From NCBI RefSeq assembly GCF_014084125.1, contig NZ_CP048405.1, forward strand, positions 2,542,001 through 2,606,000: a DNA stretch of 64,000 nt, read 5' to 3'. How positions within the stretch are numbered: position 1 is the first letter of the stretch; each line of letters opens with the position of its first letter. The position numbers and the translations under genes were made by a program. The stretch comes from Streptacidiphilus sp. PB12-B1b. Lineage in GTDB: Bacteria; Actinomycetota; Actinomycetes; Streptomycetales; Streptomycetaceae. Below the pieces are notes generated by a model. The model was given only the letters and a program-made list of their open reading frames with translations, was not told where the DNA came from and ran no database searches. Shown piece by piece: positions 1 to 7,948 of the stretch.

Positions 1-1
1 C

Positions 2-496
2 ACCAACGACGCCCCCGCCCTGGCCCAGGCCGACGTCGGCGTGGCCATGAACACCGGCACCTCGGCCGCCAAGGAGGCCGGGAACATGGTGGACCTGGAC
101 TCCAACCCCACCAAGCTGATCGAGATCGTCGAGATCGGCAAGCAACTGCTGATCACCCGTGGTGCGTTGACCACCTTCTCCATCGCCAACGACGTCGCCA
201 AGTACTTTGCGATCATCCCGGCCATGTTCGCCAGCGTCTACCCGGGCCTGAACTCGCTCAACATCATGGACCTGCACAGCCCCAAGTCCGCGATCACCTC
301 GGCGATCATCTTCAACGCCCTGATCATCGTCGGCCTGATCCCGCTCGCCCTGCGCGGGGTGCGCTACAAGCCCTCCTCCGCCCAGTCGCTGCTCCGCCGC
401 AACCTGGGGCTCTACGGGGTCGGCGGGCTGATCCTGCCCTTCGTCGGGATCAAACTGATCGACCTGGTCGTCCAGTTCATCCCCGGTCTGCACTGA
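2..496 (+). CDS. kdpB: KdpB, C-terminal part (potassium-transporting P-type ATPase subunit B)
   Basis: The gene enters from the left edge and only the last 164 codons are present. KdpB is the ATP-hydrolysing subunit of the KdpFABC high-affinity K+ pump in the cytoplasmic membrane. The first residues, [17 protein letters not shown], belong to the conserved P-type ATPase hinge (normally preceded by GDG) and are followed by the KdpB-specific run [21 protein letters not shown] and by the [17 protein letters not shown] membrane segment. Two further hydrophobic segments follow. kdpC begins 17 nt after the stop, so the two are co-transcribed. The missing N-terminal part should carry the DKTGT phosphorylation site. 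Identity is very secure. Confidence 0.97.
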   Translation, partial: TNDAPALAQADVGVAMNTGTSAAKEAGNMVDLDSNPTKLIEIVEIGKQLLITRGALTTFSIANDVAKYFAIIPAMFASVYPGLNSLNIMDLHSPKSAITSAIIFNALIIVGLIPLALRGVRYKPSSAQSLLRRNLGLYGVGGLILPFVGIKLIDLVVQFIPGLH

Positions 497-513
497 GAGA
501 AGTTGACGTCACC

Positions 514-1140
514 ATGGCCAAGCCCCTTCCCACCCCGGTGCGGAACCACCTGACGGGTCTGCGCATCCTGCTGCTGTTCACCGTCGTCTGCGGACTGCTC
601 TACCCGCTGGCGATCACCGGGATCTCCCAGGTCGCCTTCTCCTCCCAGGCCAACGGCTCGCTGGTGAAGTACGACGGCAAGGTCGTCGGCTCCAGCCTGC
701 TCGGCCAGAACTTCACCGTCACCGGCAAGGACGGCAAGACCGTCAGCCCCGACCCGAAGTACTTCCAGTCGCGGCCCTCCGCCGCCGGAGCCGACGGCTA
801 CGACGCGGCCGCCTCCGCCGCCACCAACCTGGGGCCGAACAGCGCCGTCCTGGTCACCGACTACACCGCGCTGAAGAAGGCGATCGCGGCCTTCGACGGG
901 GTCGCGCCGAGCCAGGTCCCGCCGGACGCCGTCACCTCCTCCGGCTCCGGCCTGGACCCGGACATCAGCCCCCAGTACGCCGCCATCCAGGTCGACCGGG
1001 TCGCCAGGGCCCGCGACCTGCCGGCGGGCGAGGTGCGGGCGCTGGTGACGAAGTACACCCAGGGCCGCACCGCCGGCTTCCTCGGCCAGCCCCGGGTGGA
1101 CGTGCTCGACCTCAACATCGCGCTCGCCAAGCTGGGTTGA
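514..1140 (+). CDS. kdpC: KdpC, potassium-transporting ATPase subunit C
   Basis: 208 residues, the usual KdpC length. KdpC is the small single-pass subunit that helps ATP and K+ handling in KdpFABC. One N-terminal transmembrane segment (about residues 13-40) is followed by the family's hallmarks: GSLVKYDGKVVGSSLLGQNF, the PKYFQSRPSA motif, the NLGPNSAVLV stretch, and a C-terminal DLPAGEVRALVTKYTQGR helix with LGQPRVDVLDLN. The ATG start is preceded by a GAGAAG ribosome site and lies 17 nt after the kdpB stop. kdpD/kdpE sensor genes are not seen downstream; the next gene is on the opposite strand behind a terminator. Confidence 0.97.
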   Translation: MAKPLPTPVRNHLTGLRILLLFTVVCGLLYPLAITGISQVAFSSQANGSLVKYDGKVVGSSLLGQNFTVTGKDGKTVSPDPKYFQSRPSAAGADGYDAAASAATNLGPNSAVLVTDYTALKKAIAAFDGVAPSQVPPDAVTSSGSGLDPDISPQYAAIQVDRVARARDLPAGEVRALVTKYTQGRTAGFLGQPRVDVLDLNIALAKLG

Positions 1141-1203
1141 GACAAGCTGGGCTGAGACAGGCCCGGCTGAGCCGGACCGCCCCCGGTCCGGCGACAGCCG
1201 GAC

Positions 1204-1243
1204 GGCGGGGCCCGGGACCACCCGTCGTGGCCCGGGCCCCGCC
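1204..1243. terminator. Bidirectional terminator between kdpC and the convergent hydrolase gene
   Basis: Arms GGCGGGGCCCGGG (1204-1216) and CCCGGGCCCCGCC (1231-1243) pair perfectly over 13 bp. The stem can extend inward by a CCAC/GTGG helix past one bulged A. No T tract follows, which is common for actinomycete terminators. It sits between two convergent genes. Confidence 0.7.
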
Positions 1244-1247
1244 ACCG

Positions 1248-2276
1248 TCACGCCCGGGCCCGGCCGAGATCCCGGTGCACGGCCAGCGCCACCCGCTGGA
1301 TGGTCTGCACGCCGTACTCCATGGTCGGGTTGGAGTCGGTCAGCACCACCATCCGGTAGTCCCGGCCGCTGCCGGTGAAGACCCCCAGGCTGTGCACCCG
1401 CCACCCGCGCGAGGCGCGCGGCAGCCAGCCGTTCTTGTCGTGCGCGACCACCCCGGGCGGAGTCCCGTACGGCGTGCCCCAGCGCTGCGCCGGATCCACC
1501 CCGGCCATCAGCCCCAGCGCGTAGGCCCGCCAGTGCGCCGAGAGGACGTCCCGGCGGTCGGTCAGCACGTCCAGCAGTCGCATCTCGTCCACGGCGTCGA
1601 TCCGCGTCAGCCCCCAGTAGTCGCCGGGGCCCGGCACGGTGTCGGCCATGCCCGCCAGCCGCAGGAAGGCCGCGAAGCGGTCCCGGCCCAGGTCCCGCCA
1701 CAGGGCGGTCGCCGCGTCGTTGTCCGAATACGTGATCATCACATGCAGCTTGGCCGTCTCCCAGGCGTCCAGCTCCCGCCCCCGCTCCTGCGCCCGGCGC
1801 AGCACCGCGGCCATCACCGTCGCCTTGACCGCGCTGGCCGAGTCGAAGGCGCGGTAGGCGTGCAGTGAGCAGGTGACCCCGGTGACCGGGTCCTTGACGG
1901 TGAGGCCCACGCTGTCGTCGCGGCCGCGCAGCGCGGCGGTGATGTCCGCGCCGAGGCGTTCCGCGAGCGCGGGGTGCGCCCCCGAGGCGCAGACCCCGCC
2001 GACGGCGGACCGCGCGGCGGCTGCGGACGCGGCGATGGCCGGGGCCGGGTGGCTCGCCGGACGGGCGGCGGCGGGCGTCGCCGGGCGGACGGCGGGCGGT
2101 CGGGGCGCGGTTGCCGGGCGGCCTGCGGGGCGGGCCGCCGGGTGCGAGGCCGCTGGTCCGGGCGCTGGGCGGCCTGCGGCGGACGCCGGGCCGGCGAGGG
2201 CCAGCGCGGTCAGGGCCGCGCCGCCGAGCAGTCCTGCGGCGGCGCGCCGCGCGGTGGTGGAACGGGGTGATGCCAT
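1248..2276 (-). CDS. Secreted serine hydrolase of the class A beta-lactamase fold
   Basis: 342 residues from the ATG at 2276. I chose this start because it gives a normal signal peptide: MASPRSTTARR, then a hydrophobic AAAGLLGGAALTALALAG core and an ASA cleavage site. An Ala/Pro-rich linker follows, then the catalytic domain. Active-site motifs of the penicillin-recognising fold are visible: SAVK (SxxK, in FDSASAVKATV), SDN (in ITYSDNDAAT) and KNG in place of the usual K-T/S-G (in VAHDKNGWLPR). The protein is probably an exported hydrolase acting on cell-wall-like or beta-lactam substrates. The variant third motif makes true beta-lactamase activity doubtful, so I give no gene symbol. It is monocistronic, between a terminator and the ABC exporter gene. 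Confidence 0.8.
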   Translation of the reverse strand: MASPRSTTARRAAAGLLGGAALTALALAGPASAAGRPAPGPAASHPAARPAGRPATAPRPPAVRPATPAAARPASHPAPAIAASAAAARSAVGGVCASGAHPALAERLGADITAALRGRDDSVGLTVKDPVTGVTCSLHAYRAFDSASAVKATVMAAVLRRAQERGRELDAWETAKLHVMITYSDNDAATALWRDLGRDRFAAFLRLAGMADTVPGPGDYWGLTRIDAVDEMRLLDVLTDRRDVLSAHWRAYALGLMAGVDPAQRWGTPYGTPPGVVAHDKNGWLPRASRGWRVHSLGVFTGSGRDYRMVVLTDSNPTMEYGVQTIQRVALAVHRDLGRARA

Positions 2277-2385
2277 GAGTGGTGCCCTTCGGATCGTCGC
2301 CGCCCGGCCGGACGGGAACTGACCTCCCGTCACCTGGGCAGTGATCCCCGGGCGGACCGCCGGATGCACTCATCCGGTCCGACAA

Positions 2386-4230
2386 TCACACGTCCGCCAT
2401 GGCTCCGTCCCGGGAGACCAGCGCGGCGTAGTGCCCGCCCGCGGCGAGCAACTCCTCGTGCGTGCCCAGCTCCACGACCCGCCCGGCATCCAGCACGGCG
2501 ATCTGGTCGGCGTCGCGGACGGTGGACAGCCGGTGCGCGATGGTCACCGTGGTCCGGCCCTGCGACAGGGTGTCCAGCGCGGTCTGCACCGCCAGCTCGG
2601 TCTGGGTGTCCAGCGCGCTCGTCGCCTCGTCCAGGACCAGGACCGGCGGGTCGCGCAGGATGGTCCGGGCGATGGCCAGCCGCTGCTTCTCGCCACCGGA
2701 GAAGCGGTAGCCGCGCTCGCCGACGACCGTGTCGTAGCCCTCGGGCAGGGCCGCGATGTGGTCGTGGATCTGCGCCGCCCGGGCGGCCGCGTACAGCTCC
2801 TCGTCGGTGGCGTCCGGCTTGGCGAAGCGCAGGTTCTCCGCGACCGAGGCGTGGAACAGGTAGGTCTCCTGGGAGACCACGCCGACCGCGTCGGCCAGCG
2901 CCTCGAAGCCCAGGTCGCGGACGTCCATGCCGTCGATGGTGACCCGCCCCTCGGTCGCGTCGTACAGCCGCGGCACCAGGTAGCTGAGGGTGGTCTTGCC
3001 GGAGCCGGTCTCGCCGACGATCGCCAGGCTGCTCCCGGCCGGGACGCTCAGGTCGACGTCGGCCAGCGTGGGCCTCGGCTGCGCCGGGTCGTAGCGGAAG
3101 CCGACGTGCTCGAAGCGCAGGTCCCCGCGCACCCGCCCGGGCGTCAGCGGGTCCGGGCGCTCGGTGATGTCCGGGACCAGGTCCAGGTACTCGAAGATCC
3201 GGGTGAACAGCGCCAGCGACACTTGTACCGACACGCCGACCTGCAGCAACTGCACCGCCGGGCGGAACAGGCTCTGCTGCAGCGTGGTGAAGGCGACCAG
3301 GGTGCCGATCGACACCTCGGCGCCGCGGTGCCCGGTGAGCCCGGCCGACCAGTAGATGACGGCGGGCATGGCCGACATGACGATCTGGATGGTGGACTGG
3401 CGCCAGCGTCCGGCCATGTCGGCGCGGACCTCCAGATCGGCCAGCCCGTCCGACTCCCGGGCGAAGTCCTCGGTGAGCGCGCGCGAGCGGCCCATGGTGC
3501 GGCCGAGCAGGATGCCGCTGACCGACAGCGACTCCTGCATGATCGTGGAGATGGCGGCCAGCTGCTTCTGCCGCTGGGTGGCGATCTTGCGCCGCTCGCT
3601 GCCGACCCGGCGGCTGATCCACACGAAGAACGGGAGCAGCAGCAGCGAGACGACGGTCAGCTTCCAGTCCAGCGCGACCATGGCCACGATCGTGGCCACC
3701 ACCGTGGTCAGGTTGGAGACCAGCGAGGTGGCGGTGCTGGTGACGGTCGACTGCATGCCGCCGATGTCGTTGGCGATCCGCGACTGCACCTCGCCGGTGC
3801 GGGTGCGGGTGAAGAACGACAGCGGCATCCGCTGCAGGTGCGCGTAGACGCTGGTGCGCAGGTCGTGCATGACGCGCTGGCCGACGCTGGTGCTGATGTA
3901 GGTCTGCAGCACGTTGAAGACCGAGTTGGCCACGGCGACCGCGATCATGCCGAGCGCCAGCAGGCCGAGCAGTCCGGTGCGCCCTTGCGGGATGGCGGTG
4001 TCCAGGACGGCCCGCAGCAGGAACGGCGAGGCGACCGAGACCAGCGAGGAGAGGCCGACGAACAGGCCGACGGCGGCGAGCCTGCCCCGGTACGGGCGGA
4101 ACAGGCGGACGATGCGGCCCAGTTGGGCTGGCGGTACGGGTTCGCCCTTGGTGCGGGGCGGGGGAGTCCAGTTGGGTCCTTGGGGTCTCACGGGCGGCTC
4201 CGGGGAGGGTGGGGATCGGTTGGCGGGCAT
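2386..4230 (-). CDS. ABC exporter, fused membrane and ATPase domains
   Basis: 614 residues if begun at the ATG at 4230; a TTG at 4245 is also possible. It is a half-size type I exporter working as a homo- or heterodimer in the cytoplasmic membrane. The N-terminal half has six hydrophobic helices (from about LAAVGLFVGLSSLVSVASPFLL). The ATPase domain shows Walker A GETGSGKTT, Q-loop SQETYLF, signature SGGEKQRLAIART, Walker B PVLVLDEATSALD and H-loop TIAHRLST. The linker TPGRVRGDLRFEHVGF precedes the ATPase. No partner half-transporter or substrate-binding gene is adjacent. The substrate cannot be told from sequence; multidrug or lipid export is typical of this group. An inverted repeat at 4255-4283 lies just upstream. 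Confidence 0.92.
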   Translation of the reverse strand: MPANRSPPSPEPPVRPQGPNWTPPPRTKGEPVPPAQLGRIVRLFRPYRGRLAAVGLFVGLSSLVSVASPFLLRAVLDTAIPQGRTGLLGLLALGMIAVAVANSVFNVLQTYISTSVGQRVMHDLRTSVYAHLQRMPLSFFTRTRTGEVQSRIANDIGGMQSTVTSTATSLVSNLTTVVATIVAMVALDWKLTVVSLLLLPFFVWISRRVGSERRKIATQRQKQLAAISTIMQESLSVSGILLGRTMGRSRALTEDFARESDGLADLEVRADMAGRWRQSTIQIVMSAMPAVIYWSAGLTGHRGAEVSIGTLVAFTTLQQSLFRPAVQLLQVGVSVQVSLALFTRIFEYLDLVPDITERPDPLTPGRVRGDLRFEHVGFRYDPAQPRPTLADVDLSVPAGSSLAIVGETGSGKTTLSYLVPRLYDATEGRVTIDGMDVRDLGFEALADAVGVVSQETYLFHASVAENLRFAKPDATDEELYAAARAAQIHDHIAALPEGYDTVVGERGYRFSGGEKQRLAIARTILRDPPVLVLDEATSALDTQTELAVQTALDTLSQGRTTVTIAHRLSTVRDADQIAVLDAGRVVELGTHEELLAAGGHYAALVSRDGAMADV

Positions 4231-4254
4231 GCCTGACCCGCACAACAGACTCTA

Positions 4255-4283
4255 GCTCACCTTTATTCCGTCTAATAGTGAGC
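4255..4283 (-). promoter_or_regulatory. Inverted repeat in the ABC-exporter promoter region (candidate operator)
   Basis: Arms GCTCAC (4255-4260) and GTGAGC (4278-4283) enclose an AT-rich 17-nt centre, TTTATTCCGTCTAATA, that is strikingly AT-rich for this genome. It lies 25-53 nt before the exporter's ATG. An AT-rich dyad here suits a MarR- or TetR-type repressor site, but no such regulator is adjacent. The role is inferred. Confidence 0.35.
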
Positions 4284-4315
4284 CAGGCTCCCTATATCCC
4301 CTTCCGGTCGCGCGG

Positions 4316-4969
4316 CTACTGCGGCGGCAGCTTGTCCATGTGCTTCATCGCGTCCATCACGTCCTGGACGGTCAGGCTGCTGGCCGGGCCCTCGGGCGCG
4401 AACACGTACACCGTGCCGGAGGCGGCGAAGTTCAGGTTCAGCTGGATGGTGTCCCCGGCCTTGGGCGTCCGGGTGAGCCCCGACAGCAGGACGCTGTAGC
4501 CGCCCGGCTTGAGCGTCACGGTGCTGTGGGCCGGGATGGTGATCCACGGCAACGAGGCCGGGGAGGAGCCCTCGGCCAGCGAGATGCTGGTGGCCCACGG
4601 GCTGGAGGCGCCCACCAGCCGGTCCGCGGTGCCGCCGTTGTTCTTGATCACCACGTACGCCCGGACCGTGCCGTCGCTGGGCGCGGTCAGATAGGCGTTG
4701 ACCATGCCGATTTTGGCCGGGGCGGCGGCCGGCGGGGCGGAGGCCGCGGCCGCCGACACCGAGGTGCCCCTGCTCCAGAGCAGCAGCACCACCGCGACCG
4801 CGATCAGGATCGGCGCCTGGAGTACCAGCAGCCGCCGCGAGCCGCGCAGGCCGCCGCGCTGCTCGGCGCGGGCCGCCAGATCGGCGGCCTCCTGCTCCAG
4901 CGCCTCGAGCTCGGCGTCGGCCTCCTCGTCGGCGCCGGTCGGCTCGTGCGACTGCCGGTCGTCCTCCAC
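4316..4969 (-). CDS. Membrane-anchored PCu(A)C-like protein with missing copper ligands
   Basis: 217 residues. An acidic cytoplasmic N-terminus with coiled-coil character (EEADAELEALEQEAADLAARAEQ) precedes one membrane helix (LLVLQAPILIAVAVVLLLW). The extracytoplasmic part follows the PCu(A)C copper-chaperone plan: an immunoglobulin-like strand set with NAYLTAPSDGTVRAYVVIKNNGG, ending in IPAHSTVTLKPGGYSVLLSGL. In real PCu(A)C proteins the last block reads roughly LKPGGYHxMLxGL and supplies His and Met ligands. Here those positions are S and L, so the classical Cu(I) site is absent. A Met/His-containing tail (DAMKHMDKLPPQ) remains. The GTG start at 4969 lies 21 nt after the stop of 4991-5725, so the pair forms an operon. 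Confidence 0.7.
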   Translation of the reverse strand: MEDDRQSHEPTGADEEADAELEALEQEAADLAARAEQRGGLRGSRRLLVLQAPILIAVAVVLLLWSRGTSVSAAAASAPPAAAPAKIGMVNAYLTAPSDGTVRAYVVIKNNGGTADRLVGASSPWATSISLAEGSSPASLPWITIPAHSTVTLKPGGYSVLLSGLTRTPKAGDTIQLNLNFAASGTVYVFAPEGPASSLTVQDVMDAMKHMDKLPPQ

Positions 4970-4990
4970 GTCGGTCCCCGCCCCGTCGTC

Positions 4991-5725
4991 CTAGTAGCCC
5001 GAGGGCCAGCTGAAGTTCTTGAACGGCACATTGGTGCCGACGTCCAGCTGGATGTTCTTGTACTTGGTGAGGGTGATCGTCTTCGGGTCGCCGGTGAACG
5101 TCTTGCCGTCGACGTACACGGTGACCGTGCCCTTGTCCGGGCCGACCTGCGTGGTGCTCAGCGGCTGCTTCCACACGTCGAAGAAGTTGCCGAGCGTGTA
5201 GACGTGGTTGTTGGGCGACTCGATGTGGATGATGCCGGTCTCGTCGTGCGTGTGCAGGTAGTAGTACGCGCTGCCGCCGCTGACGAACGGGCTGCCGGAC
5301 GAGGTGTCCAGGCTGTACGGCGGGATGATGCCGATGCCGTACGGGAGGTTCTTCTGCACGCCGTTGACGTAGATCGTCAGGTGGGCGTGGATGTGGTACG
5401 CCAGGTTCTCCATCTCGTTGCTGCCGACCACGCCGTCGACGGTCGCGCCGTCCGACTGGTGCGCGGTGGTGGCGAGCAGCGAGGCGCTCTTGTCGATGGA
5501 GGGGTCCGACGCCTGGGCGCTGGCCGCGGCCTTGGCGTGGGCCTTGTTGGTCGAGTTGATCCCGTAGTACGCGGCGGTGCCGGCACCGGCTATGAGGATC
5601 ACACCGCCGACGACCCAGGCGATCGTCGCGGTCCGCTGGCGTCGGGCCTCGGCCTTCCGCTGGGCGGCGATCTTCTCCTGGGCTATTCGGCGCCGCTCGG
5701 TGTTCGACGGCTTCTTCTGTGTCAT
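4991..5725 (-). CDS. Membrane-anchored His-motif protein of unknown function
   Basis: 244 residues. A basic, coiled-coil-like N-terminus (ERRRIAQEKIAAQRKAEARRQR) precedes one membrane helix (IAWVVGGVILIAGAGTAAYYG). The external domain has two histidine clusters, YHIHAHLTIYVNG and YLHTHDETGIIHIE, then a beta-rich region with VYVDGKTFTGDP. Such spaced HxH runs suggest a metal site. It is the first gene of a two-gene operon with the PCu(A)C-like protein, which supports a role in copper or other metal handling at the outer face of the membrane. I do not recognise a characterised family, so function is inferred. The ATG start at 5725 gives a conventional positive-inside N-terminus. Confidence 0.7.
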   Translation of the reverse strand: MTQKKPSNTERRRIAQEKIAAQRKAEARRQRTATIAWVVGGVILIAGAGTAAYYGINSTNKAHAKAAASAQASDPSIDKSASLLATTAHQSDGATVDGVVGSNEMENLAYHIHAHLTIYVNGVQKNLPYGIGIIPPYSLDTSSGSPFVSGGSAYYYLHTHDETGIIHIESPNNHVYTLGNFFDVWKQPLSTTQVGPDKGTVTVYVDGKTFTGDPKTITLTKYKNIQLDVGTNVPFKNFSWPSGY

Positions 5726-5937
5726 CGGTCCTCAGTAGCTCCGGCCAGCCTGGATGGCTGTGCATCCCCGCGCCGGTCACGTTAGTAGGTGGGCGCCTAA
5801 GCGTCCTGCAAGTGTGCCGGGGTTGGGGAGACCTGATCTTCTGATTTCTACCGTTATGTCCAATATAAGATGATCACAGATTGGTAACGGGACGGCCGCC
5901 GCGCCTTCCTGTGCGCCTGCCCAGCGCCGCGCACCGG

Positions 5938-6999
5938 TTACCGTTCGCCACCGGCCCGGTGGGCGCTCCCGTGCGGGTCCACGCAGTGGGCGTCCGGCTC
6001 GGCGCCGAGCTGCAGCAGCTCCGGGGTGGCGTGGTCCACCTGCAGCGTCGTGTGCTGGATGTGATGGTCCGACCGCAGCGACGCCTCCAGCCGGGCCCGC
6101 ACCGCGTGGCAGTCCAGGTCGTCCCGGACCAGGACGTGCGCGGACAGCGCCGGATAGCCCGAGGTGATCGTCCACACGTGCAGGTCGTGGACCTCCACCA
6201 CGCCCGGCTCCGCCACCAGCTGCGTGCCGATGGCGTCCGGGTCCAGACCGGCCGGGGCCGCCTCCAGGAAGATCCGCCCGGACTCGCGCACCAGGCCGTA
6301 CCCGGCGTGGAACATCAGCGCCGCCACGACCAGGGTGGCGATCGCGTCGGCCCGGGTGAAGCCGGTCAGCAGCACCACCAGACCGGCGGCGGCGGTGGCG
6401 ATGAACGCCCAGGCGTCGTTCAGGATGTGCTGGTACGCGCCCTCGACGTTGAGGCTGCTGCGGTTGGCCCGGGAGATCAGCCAGGCCGCGATCACATTCA
6501 CCACGATCCCGACCAGGGCCGTCACCAGGACGATCCCGCCCTCCACCGTCGGCGGCGCGAGCAGCCGCCGGATCGCCTCGTAGCTGAAGATCGCCCCCAG
6601 TGCGAGCAGGGTGATGCCGTTGGCCTGCGCCGACAGGATCTCCGCCCGCTTCAGCCCGAAGGTCAGCGAGCCGCGCGCCGGACGCGCCGACAGCCGCATC
6701 GCCAGCAGCGCCAGCAGCAGCGAGGCGGCGTCGGTGAGCATGTGCCCGGCGTCCGAGATCAGCGCCAGCGAATGGGCCAGGAAGCCCAGGATGACCTCGC
6801 CCACCATGTACGCGGCGATCAGCGCGAGCGCCCCCAGCAGGTACCGCCGGTCGGCGTCGGCGGAGACGCCGTGGCTGTGCCCCGCGTGCCCGCCGGAGCC
6901 GGAGCCGTGGCTGTGGCCGTGGTCGTCGTGGCCGGGCCCGGTGGAGCTCCCGTGGTCGTGGGCGGCCCCCTCGTGCTCGTGCTCGTGGACCTGGCTCAC
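5938..6999 (-). CDS. CDF-family heavy-metal efflux protein (CzcD-like)
   Basis: 353 residues. Cation diffusion facilitators exchange Zn2+, Cd2+ or Co2+ for protons across the cytoplasmic membrane. The N-terminus (about 45 residues) is very His-rich. Six membrane helices follow. The paired metal site is visible as HxxxD in SDAGHMLTDA (helix 2) and HxxxD in QHILNDAW (helix 5). The cytoplasmic C-terminal domain has HDLHVWTITSGYPALSAHV, typical of the ferredoxin-like dimerisation domain. I chose the GTG at 6999 because AGGAGG sits just upstream; a longer open frame upstream is not coding. A dyad resembling an ArsR/SmtB operator is at 7074-7089, suggesting metal-induced expression. Confidence 0.92.
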   Translation of the reverse strand: MSQVHEHEHEGAAHDHGSSTGPGHDDHGHSHGSGSGGHAGHSHGVSADADRRYLLGALALIAAYMVGEVILGFLAHSLALISDAGHMLTDAASLLLALLAMRLSARPARGSLTFGLKRAEILSAQANGITLLALGAIFSYEAIRRLLAPPTVEGGIVLVTALVGIVVNVIAAWLISRANRSSLNVEGAYQHILNDAWAFIATAAAGLVVLLTGFTRADAIATLVVAALMFHAGYGLVRESGRIFLEAAPAGLDPDAIGTQLVAEPGVVEVHDLHVWTITSGYPALSAHVLVRDDLDCHAVRARLEASLRSDHHIQHTTLQVDHATPELLQLGAEPDAHCVDPHGSAHRAGGER

Positions 7000-7073
7000 C
7001 AGGCACCTCCTCGTTCGGGGCGGCACGGCCGGGTCGTGCAGCCGCAGGGACGCCTGCCACTGTACCCGAATAC

Positions 7074-7089
7074 ATGAAGAATCCTTCAT
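7074..7089 (-). promoter_or_regulatory. ArsR/SmtB-like dyad upstream of the CDF exporter
   Basis: Perfect 6-bp arms ATGAAG (7074-7079) and CTTCAT (7084-7089) are separated by AATC, with further T/A-rich flanks. ArsR-family metal sensors commonly bind ATATGAA/TTCATAT dyads of this spacing. The site is 75-90 nt before the CDF start, in promoter position. No ArsR gene is in the window, so the regulator must act in trans if the call is right. Confidence 0.45.
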
Positions 7090-7154
7090 ATGTCCGGACA
7101 CGGAGGTATCGGGCGATCTTCGAAAACCCTTCGAACGCGGGGGAGCGGCGCTGC

Positions 7155-7160
7155 TAGGGT
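7155..7160 (+). promoter_or_regulatory. -10 box TAGGGT of a leaderless promoter
   Basis: TAGGGT is followed by exactly 7 nt and then the GTG start at 7168, with no ribosome-binding site. This is the classic layout of leaderless transcription in actinomycetes, and it fixes the start codon of the next gene. Confidence 0.65.
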
Positions 7161-7167
7161 CCGTCCC

Positions 7168-7899
7168 GTGGCGAAACTGAACCAGATCATCGCGGTCGAG
7201 AAGGGCGTCAAGGCCAAGGCGCAGCAGGAGCTGACCAGCGCGCACCAGGACGTCCAGAAGCCTGCGCTGCTCAGCGGCATCTCCCGGACCTACCAGCCGA
7301 AGGACGAGGAGGGCGAGCAGCTGCCGCCCGAGTCCACCCGGGTGCAGCTCAAGGCCGAGGACGTACTGCGCGACACGGCGAAGGCGCTCACCCGGCTGTT
7401 CGACGTGACCGCCACCAAGGACTGGGCCAACTGCGTCGCCCGCGCCGACGTGACCGTCGAGGGGCGGGTGCTGCTGCGCGACGTGCCGGTGTCCTACCTG
7501 CTCTTCCTGGAGAAGCAGCTGGTCGACCTGTACACCTTCGTCCGCAAGCTGCCGGTGCTCGACGGCGCCGAGTCGTGGACGCAGGACCCCTCCACGGACT
7601 GGTGGAAGACCGAGACGGTCCGCACCATCCGCACCAGGAAGGTGCCCCGCAACCACGTCAAGGCCGAGGCCACGGACAAGCACCCGGCCCAGGTCGAGGT
7701 CTACTACGAGGACGTCCCGGTCGGCTACTGGACGACCGTGAAGTTCTCCGGAGCGCTCCCCGCCCGCCGCGTGAACGAGCTCGCCGAGCGGGTCGAGAAG
7801 CTCCAACAGGCCGTCAAATACGCACGCGAGGAGGCCAACGGAGCCGAGGTCCAGGACGAACGCGTCGGTGACGCCGTCTTCGGCTACCTCTTCGGATAG
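7168..7899 (+). CDS. Conserved actinobacterial protein, DUF7873-like, function unknown
   Basis: 243 residues beginning MAKLNQIIAVEKGVKAKAQ (GTG start, leaderless). It is soluble, without signal or membrane segments, mixed alpha/beta with a charged N-terminal helix. The most conserved-looking blocks are GISRTYQPKDEEGEQLPPE, DVTATKDWANC, PVSYLLFLEKQLVDL, FVRKLPVLD, VRTIRTRKVPRNHVKAEAT and PAQVEVYYEDVPVGYWTT, with a C-terminal coiled coil (RVNELAERVEKLQQAVKYAREEAN). I recognise the family from streptomycete genomes but know no function. Two tRNA-shaped RNAs start only about 50 nt after its stop, with no terminator clearly between, so protein and RNAs may be expressed together. A role in binding or handling these RNAs is speculation. 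Confidence 0.85.
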   Translation: MAKLNQIIAVEKGVKAKAQQELTSAHQDVQKPALLSGISRTYQPKDEEGEQLPPESTRVQLKAEDVLRDTAKALTRLFDVTATKDWANCVARADVTVEGRVLLRDVPVSYLLFLEKQLVDLYTFVRKLPVLDGAESWTQDPSTDWWKTETVRTIRTRKVPRNHVKAEATDKHPAQVEVYYEDVPVGYWTTVKFSGALPARRVNELAERVEKLQQAVKYAREEANGAEVQDERVGDAVFGYLFG

Positions 7900-7910
7900 T
7901 GTCATAGGAT

Positions 7911-7947
7911 CCCGTCGCCCTTGTGCGACGGGTGCGCGAGGAGCGCA
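7911..7947 (+). other. Two adjacent hairpins between the DUF7873-like gene and the tRNA-like RNAs
   Basis: Hairpin 1: CCCGTCGC (7911-7918) pairs perfectly with GCGACGGG (7925-7932) around a 6-nt loop. Hairpin 2: TGCGC (7933-7937) pairs with GCGCA (7943-7947) around GAGGA. They could be a leaky terminator, an RNA-processing signal, or the 5' part of the structured RNA that follows. TAGGAT at 7905-7910 could serve as a -10 box for a separate RNA promoter. Confidence 0.5.
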
Positions 7948-7948
7948 A

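Noticed and set aside
412-2385. Long open frame on the minus strand across kdpC and the hydrolase gene
   Set aside because: Arg/Gly/Pro-rich composition without domains; it overlaps two well-supported genes.
5786-5799. TAGG...CCTA dyad before the His-cluster protein gene as a DtxR/IdeR iron box
   Set aside because: Spacing between arms is too short compared with the known 19-bp iron box, and only four bases pair.
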